Shown piece by piece: positions 59,450 to 64,000 of a DNA stretch of 64,000 nucleotides (position 1 is its first letter; the number at the start of each line of letters is the position of its first letter). The DNA comes from G963669295 sp963669295 (lineage in GTDB: Bacteria > Bacteroidota > Bacteroidia > Flavobacteriales_D > CALLUQ01), in NCBI GenBank assembly GCA_963669295.1, contig OY769938.1:2480001-2544000 (forward strand), read 5' to 3'. The position numbers and the translations under genes were made by a program. The notes below the pieces were generated by a model that saw nothing but the letters and a program-made list of their open reading frames with translations, did not search any database and had not been told where the DNA came from.

Positions 59450-62188
59450 ATGGATAAGTATTCATACCTGAGCAACGCCGATGGCTCAGTGATTGACGAC
59501 CTGTATCAACAATACCTCAACGACCCCACCTCGGTTGAGTTCGGATGGCAAAAATTTTTTGAAGGCTTTGAATTTTCCCGCAAGAATTATGAAGAAACCG
59601 GAGAGGTTTCTGAAAATATGCACAAGGAGTTCAAGGTATTGAACTTAATCAACGGCTATCGTACTCGAGGACATCTGTTCACTAAAACCAATCCAGTAAG
59701 GGAACGCAGAAAGTATGCGCCTACCCTGGACGTAGAAAATTTTGGACTGAGTGAGGCGGATCTGGAAACGGTATTTGAAGCAGGCGCAGAGGTAGGCATG
59801 GGACCTTCCAAATTAAAAGACATTGTTCACCACCTGGAGTGCACTTATTGCCAATCTATTGGCATTGAGTACCGGTATATTCGCACCCCTGAGAAGCTGA
59901 AGTGGATTCAGGATAAGATGGATGCCATGACCAGCCAACCAGAGCTTTCGGTAAAGGTGAAAAAACAAATACTGCACAAGCTGAATCAAGCGGTGGTGTT
60001 TGAAAACTTCTTGCACACCAAGTTTCCAGGGCAAAAGCGCTTTTCGTTAGAGGGAGCTGAAACGATGATTCCAGCACTGGATGCGGCAGTAGAGTATGGC
60101 GCAGACCTGGGTATGGAAGAGTTTGTGTTTGGGATGGCTCACCGTGGTCGGTTGAATGTATTGGCCAATATTTTCAACAAAACCTACTCGGAAATATTCA
60201 GTGAGTTTGAGCCTAAAGATTATGAAGACAGCCTGTTTGATGGCGACGTAAAATACCATTTGGGCTATACCTGTGATGTGACTACCGATAATGGAAAAGA
60301 CATTCACATGACTCTGGCGCCAAACCCTTCGCACCTCGAAGCGGTAGATCCTGTAGTAGAAGGCATTGCCAGAGCGAAAATTGATAAAAATTACGAGGGT
60401 GATAACTCGAAGGTATGCCCTATTTTGATTCATGGCGATGCAGCTGTTGCAGGCCAGGGCATTGTATATGAAGTGGTGCAAATGGCCGGATTGAATGGCT
60501 ATGCTACTGGCGGCACTATCCATATTGTGATCAACAACCAGGTAGGCTTTACCACCAACTACCTCGATGCACGCTCAAGTACTTACTGTACCGATGTTGC
60601 GAAGGTAACATTGTGCCCGGTATTTCATGTAAATGGCGATGATGTGGAGGCGTTGATAAAAACAGTGAAATTTGCCATAGAGTACCGCCAACGGTACAAG
60701 AAAGATGTTTTCATTGATTTGTTGTGTTACCGTAAGTATGGGCACAATGAAGGTGATGAGCCAAAATTCACACAACCGATGTTGTACAAGGCCATTGCCA
60801 AGCATCCAAATCCACGAGAAATTTACAACCAAAAATTGCAGCAGCAGGGCGATATTACTGCGAGTTTGGCGAAAGAAATGGAGCAAGAGTTTAAAGCACT
60901 GTTGCAAGAGCGATTGAATGAGGCCAAACAAATTACCAGTGCTACCATTACTTCTTTCCTGGAAGAAATATGGGATGGCGTAAAAGCAGCCCGTCCCGAA
61001 GACTTTGAAACATCGCCCAAGACCGGCGTGAGCAAGAAAACGTTGGCCAGCATAGGCCATCAGTTATCGGTAGTGCCAGAGGGCAAGAAGTTTTTCCGTA
61101 AGCTTGAGCGGATCTTGAACGACCGTAGAAAAATGATCGATGAAAATCGATTGGACTGGGGAATGGGAGAGATGCTGGCTTATGGCACCTTGTTATTGGA
61201 GGGGCATCCTGTACGAATTTCAGGGCAGGATGTGGAGCGTGGTACCTTCTCGCACCGCCATGCTATTGTAAAGGTAGAAGACTCTGAAGAAGAGTACATC
61301 CACCTGAATCATTTATCAAAAAAGCAAGGCCCGTTTACGGTATACAACTCCCACCTTTCGGAGTACGGTGTAATGGGTTTTGAATACGGTTATTCGCTTA
61401 CTGTTCCTAATGGGCTTACCATTTGGGAAGCACAGTTTGGCGATTTTTTCAACGGTGCTCAAATCATTATCGATCAGTTCATTAGTAGTGCCGAAGACAA
61501 GTGGAAGAACATGAGTGGGTTGGTGCTACTGTTGCCTCATGGTTATGAAGGCATGGGTCCCGAGCACTCTAGCGGAAGAATAGAACGTTTCTTACAACTG
61601 TGTGCTGAAGAAAACATGCAAGTGGCCAATTGTACCACTCCGGCCAATTACTTTCACCTCTTGCGTCGCCAGTTGAAGCGTGGCTTTAGAAAACCATTGG
61701 TGGTGTTTACCCCCAAGAGTTTGCTGCGTCATCCAAAATGTATTTCTACGCTCGATGAAATGGCAAAGGGCGGTTTTAACGAAGTATTGGATGATACGGA
61801 GGCCAAAGCAAATGGCGTTGAACGTGTGGCTTTTTGCTCAGGGAAATTGTACTACGATCTGCTGAAACGAAAAGAAGAAGTAGGTGCCAACGATGTGGCA
61901 TTGGTACGGGTAGAACAACTTTACCCACTGCCCAAAAAGCAGTTGGATGCTGTAGTAAATAAGTATAAAAATGCGAAAACACATTTGTGGGTACAGGAAG
62001 AGCCCGAAAACATGGGAGCCTGGAGCTATATGTTACGTTCGTACCGTGAGGTAGCCATGGAGGTGGTAGCACGTCCGGCCAGTGCCAGTCCGGCATCGGG
62101 TTCGGTAAAACGCTACGAATCACGCCAAACAGCTATCATCGACAAAGTGTTTGAAAAATATTTGCAAAAGAAACCGGTAACGGCTTAA
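59450..62188 (+). CDS. sucA: 2-oxoglutarate dehydrogenase E1 component
   Basis: 912-residue thiamine-diphosphate enzyme that decarboxylates 2-oxoglutarate in the TCA cycle and passes the succinyl group to SucB. The N-terminal YLSNADGSVIDDLYQQY segment, the MAHRGRLNVL loop and the thiamine motif HGDAAVAGQG are present. Followed by sucB after 19 nt; the E3 dihydrolipoamide dehydrogenase is not in the window. Confidence 0.97.
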   Translation: MDKYSYLSNADGSVIDDLYQQYLNDPTSVEFGWQKFFEGFEFSRKNYEETGEVSENMHKEFKVLNLINGYRTRGHLFTKTNPVRERRKYAPTLDVENFGLSEADLETVFEAGAEVGMGPSKLKDIVHHLECTYCQSIGIEYRYIRTPEKLKWIQDKMDAMTSQPELSVKVKKQILHKLNQAVVFENFLHTKFPGQKRFSLEGAETMIPALDAAVEYGADLGMEEFVFGMAHRGRLNVLANIFNKTYSEIFSEFEPKDYEDSLFDGDVKYHLGYTCDVTTDNGKDIHMTLAPNPSHLEAVDPVVEGIARAKIDKNYEGDNSKVCPILIHGDAAVAGQGIVYEVVQMAGLNGYATGGTIHIVINNQVGFTTNYLDARSSTYCTDVAKVTLCPVFHVNGDDVEALIKTVKFAIEYRQRYKKDVFIDLLCYRKYGHNEGDEPKFTQPMLYKAIAKHPNPREIYNQKLQQQGDITASLAKEMEQEFKALLQERLNEAKQITSATITSFLEEIWDGVKAARPEDFETSPKTGVSKKTLASIGHQLSVVPEGKKFFRKLERILNDRRKMIDENRLDWGMGEMLAYGTLLLEGHPVRISGQDVERGTFSHRHAIVKVEDSEEEYIHLNHLSKKQGPFTVYNSHLSEYGVMGFEYGYSLTVPNGLTIWEAQFGDFFNGAQIIIDQFISSAEDKWKNMSGLVLLLPHGYEGMGPEHSSGRIERFLQLCAEENMQVANCTTPANYFHLLRRQLKRGFRKPLVVFTPKSLLRHPKCISTLDEMAKGGFNEVLDDTEAKANGVERVAFCSGKLYYDLLKRKEEVGANDVALVRVEQLYPLPKKQLDAVVNKYKNAKTHLWVQEEPENMGAWSYMLRSYREVAMEVVARPASASPASGSVKRYESRQTAIIDKVFEKYLQKKPVTA

Positions 62189-62207
62189 CCGAAAAACAAA
62201 AAAGATC

Positions 62208-63467
62208 ATGCACGAATTGAAAGTACCCAGTCCGGGCGAATCGATTACAGAAGTAGAAATTGCGCAATGGCTGGTAGAAGATGGCGAGTATGTGGAGCGC
62301 GATCAGGTCATCGCCGAAATCGACTCTGATAAGGCAACATTAGAATTGCCATCAGACGAAACAGGGGTCATTCATTTGATTGCCAGCGAAGGCGATGTGG
62401 TAGAAGTGGGACAGGTAATTTGTACCATTGATACCAAGGCCAAAGGCACACCGAAGAAAAAAGAAGCTGCAGCGGTGGTAGCAGAAGCGGTACCTGCAAA
62501 GGAAGCCGAGAAAGCTCCAGCCAAAGAACCGGCTCCCAATCCTATGCCTACTAATGGCGAGGCCTCTTATGCAAAAGGACACCCTTCTGTAGCAGCGAAG
62601 AAATTAATGGACGAAAACGGCATTCGTCCTGAGCAGGTGAATGGCTCGGGCAAAGATGGCCGTATTACCAAGCAAGATGTAGTAGCAGCGATGGCTGCTG
62701 GTTTTGATACTGCAGCAGCTGGAGGTTGGGGTGGTACACGCGATACGCGTCGCGAAAAAATGTCGTCGCTTCGAAGAAAAGTAGCACAACGATTGGTGGC
62801 TGTAAAGAATGAAACAGCCATGCTGACCACCTTTAACGAGGTAGACATGCAGCCCATTATGGACATGCGAAAGAAATACAAAGAGCAGTTCAAAGAGCAC
62901 CATGGCGTAGGGCTTGGTTTCATGTCGTTTTTTACCAAGGCGGTATGCGAAGCGTTAAACCACTATCCGGCAGTGAATGGAATGATCGACGGCAAAGAAG
63001 TAGTGTTTCACGACTATGCCGACATTGGTATTGCGGTAAGCTCACCCAAAGGACTGATGGTACCAGTGGTGCGCAACGCGGAGCAAATGGGCCTGGCCGA
63101 AATAGAAGCTGAAATTAAGCGGTTAGCGATCCGTGCTCGCGATGGTAAAATTACCATCGATGAGATGACCGGAGGTACCTTCACCATTACCAATGGTGGT
63201 GTATTTGGCTCCATGCTAAGTACCCCCATCATTAACCCACCGCAAAGTGCCATTTTAGGTATGCACAATATTGTAGAGCGCCCGGTAGCCATCAATGGCG
63301 AAGTGGTGATTCGTCCGGTAATGTATGTCGCATTGTCTTACGATCATCGCATCATCGATGGTAAGGAATCGGTAAGTTTCTTGTACAAAGTGAAGGAAAT
63401 GCTAGAGCATCCTGAGCGTATGATTTTTGGTGCAAAAGACCCTGCAGAGGTATTGCTGGGCTTATAA
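62208..63467 (+). CDS. sucB: Dihydrolipoyllysine-residue succinyltransferase (E2)
   Basis: 419-residue core of the 2-oxoglutarate dehydrogenase complex. One lipoyl domain (about 1-80, lipoyl lysine K42 in DSDKATLE), an Ala/Pro/Glu-rich linker, the E1/E3-binding domain (about 124-161) and the catalytic domain, with H380 and D384 in YDHRIIDG. Single-lipoyl architecture as in other SucB enzymes. Forms an operon with sucA and is closed by a terminator. Confidence 0.96.
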   Translation: MHELKVPSPGESITEVEIAQWLVEDGEYVERDQVIAEIDSDKATLELPSDETGVIHLIASEGDVVEVGQVICTIDTKAKGTPKKKEAAAVVAEAVPAKEAEKAPAKEPAPNPMPTNGEASYAKGHPSVAAKKLMDENGIRPEQVNGSGKDGRITKQDVVAAMAAGFDTAAAGGWGGTRDTRREKMSSLRRKVAQRLVAVKNETAMLTTFNEVDMQPIMDMRKKYKEQFKEHHGVGLGFMSFFTKAVCEALNHYPAVNGMIDGKEVVFHDYADIGIAVSSPKGLMVPVVRNAEQMGLAEIEAEIKRLAIRARDGKITIDEMTGGTFTITNGGVFGSMLSTPIINPPQSAILGMHNIVERPVAINGEVVIRPVMYVALSYDHRIIDGKESVSFLYKVKEMLEHPERMIFGAKDPAEVLLGL

Positions 63468-63483
63468 GCACGCCATATAAAAC

Positions 63484-63530
63484 AAAAGCCTTTAAGCCAA
63501 CCTTGATAGGGAACGTTTAAAGGCTTTTTT
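63484..63530. terminator. Bidirectional terminator after sucB
   Basis: A perfect 12-bp stem AAAAGCCTTTAA/TTAAAGGCTTTT (63484-63495 with 63517-63528) with a 21-nt loop and T/A tails, between convergent genes. Confidence 0.82.
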
Positions 63531-63534
63531 ATGC

Positions 63535-64000
63535 CTACTCTTCCCATTTAATTTCCACCCTTCGGTTGCGGTTGCGACCAATAAGGGTACTGTTGTTACC
63601 AGAAGGCTGGTCGAAACCAAATCCTTTAACCACCATGTTGTTTTTTACTCCCTCTTCCAGCAAAAATGCTTTTACACTTTCGGCCCGTTGTAAAGAAAGC
63701 CGTTGGTTCAACCCCTGTCCTCCCGTATTATCGGTATGCCCATAAATGGCAATGGTGCGTTTGGGGTAACGATTTATGGTGGCCAACAGTTGGTTGATTT
63801 TTCGACGTTCAGTAGGCTTTAGTTTGTGCTTATTCACATCAAAGTATACCATGCCATTCAACGGTTGATCTTCCAAAATCGCTGTATCTACCACCAGCGA
63901 ATCTTTTACCGGTGGTAAAGTGTCTTCTACTACAATGGGTACTCCTGCAGTAGGAAAACCATCAGGACAGTGGTCGTGAATGCTATTAAGATGTTGTTCC
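63535..64000 (-). CDS. OmpA-family C-terminal domain protein, N-terminus outside window
   Basis: The reverse frame stays open to base 64000, so only the last 155 codons are visible. The OmpA-like peptidoglycan-binding domain (roughly the last 110 residues) has VYFDVNKHKL, IYGHTDNTGG, LSLQRAESVKAFL and a final GRNRNRRVEI with the usual arginine pair. Before it lies a Pro/Val/Asp-rich linker with a DHCPDG segment. Probably an outer-membrane protein that anchors the envelope to the wall; the domain ahead of it is unknown. Confidence 0.9.
   Translation of the reverse strand, partial: EQHLNSIHDHCPDGFPTAGVPIVVEDTLPPVKDSLVVDTAILEDQPLNGMVYFDVNKHKLKPTERRKINQLLATINRYPKRTIAIYGHTDNTGGQGLNQRLSLQRAESVKAFLLEEGVKNNMVVKGFGFDQPSGNNSTLIGRNRNRRVEIKWEE

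Noticed and set aside
60047..61060. Two long open frames (158 and 161 codons) antisense to sucA
   Set aside because: Both overlap the conserved thiamine-binding region of sucA and have no family resemblance.
1..64000. CRISPR arrays, insertion sequences, prophage or integron features
   Set aside because: I saw no regularly spaced repeats, no transposase or integrase, no phage structural genes and no attachment-like repeats next to the tRNA; gene spacing and base use look uniform.

Overview
The window looks like chromosome of a member of the Bacteroidota, most likely Flavobacteriales-like; I cannot place it more finely. The evidence is gene content (carboxypeptidase-regulatory/TonB receptor, DUF5686 protein, HU-CCDC81/SPOR protein, ExbB plus two ExbDs, SucAB) and a promoter signal that recurs upstream of genes: the Bacteroidota -7 box TAnnTTTG. 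I see no insertion sequence, prophage, integron, rRNA or CRISPR array, and no gap over 300 bases without a gene. Nearly all of it reads as core genome.

Layout. 1-4782 (minus): three neighbouring thioredoxin-fold proteins with signal peptides and a ClC channel cut by the window edge, downstream of aspS (4822-6579). 6730-10510: tadA, a bacilliredoxin, a GNAT acetyltransferase, the overlapping pair plsC-gatC, and trpS. 10507-15348 (minus): a small lipoprotein and an operon of amidohydrolase-like proteins. 15488-17459: a membrane protein, a cytochrome c lipoprotein and hflX. 17511-23327: MsbA-type ABC exporter, rbfA, a LolC/E-like permease, dusB and a CPBP protease. 23385-27863 (minus): tatD, ansA, tRNA-Ser(GGA), then exbB, a four-helix membrane protein, exbD and exbD. 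27927-30787: GT9 glycosyltransferase, thioesterase, HemJ-like protein and a propeller-like secreted protein.

31043-33237 is a compact unit of sigma factor, predicted anti-sigma factor and exported beta-solenoid-like protein, with all three reading frames overlapping. 33322-39800: SPOR protein, kdsB, a DUF1571 protein carrying an inserted LysM-like segment, a TonB-dependent receptor and dprA. 40003-43383: glutamate dehydrogenase, a Kbl-type PLP enzyme and a lipoprotein. 43532-47567 is the translation block rplM-rpsI-rpsB-tsf-pyrH-frr. 47615-56706: radical SAM/SPASM protein, DUF5686 protein, RND transporter, rfbA, polyprenyl synthase and a TIGR01777 epimerase. 56855-64000: a Prc-type protease with a small partner, sucA-sucB, and a truncated OmpA-family protein.

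Three general patterns stand out. Several genes have the -7 box only 4-5 nt before the start codon, implying leaderless mRNAs. Many starts are TTG or GTG. Convergent genes either share a hairpin terminator or meet with stop codons that overlap by exactly 4 nt or abut. No clearly new system is proven; the best candidates for follow-up are the sigma/anti-sigma/solenoid operon, the amidohydrolase-like modules lacking metal ligands, and the LysM-in-DUF1571 protein.
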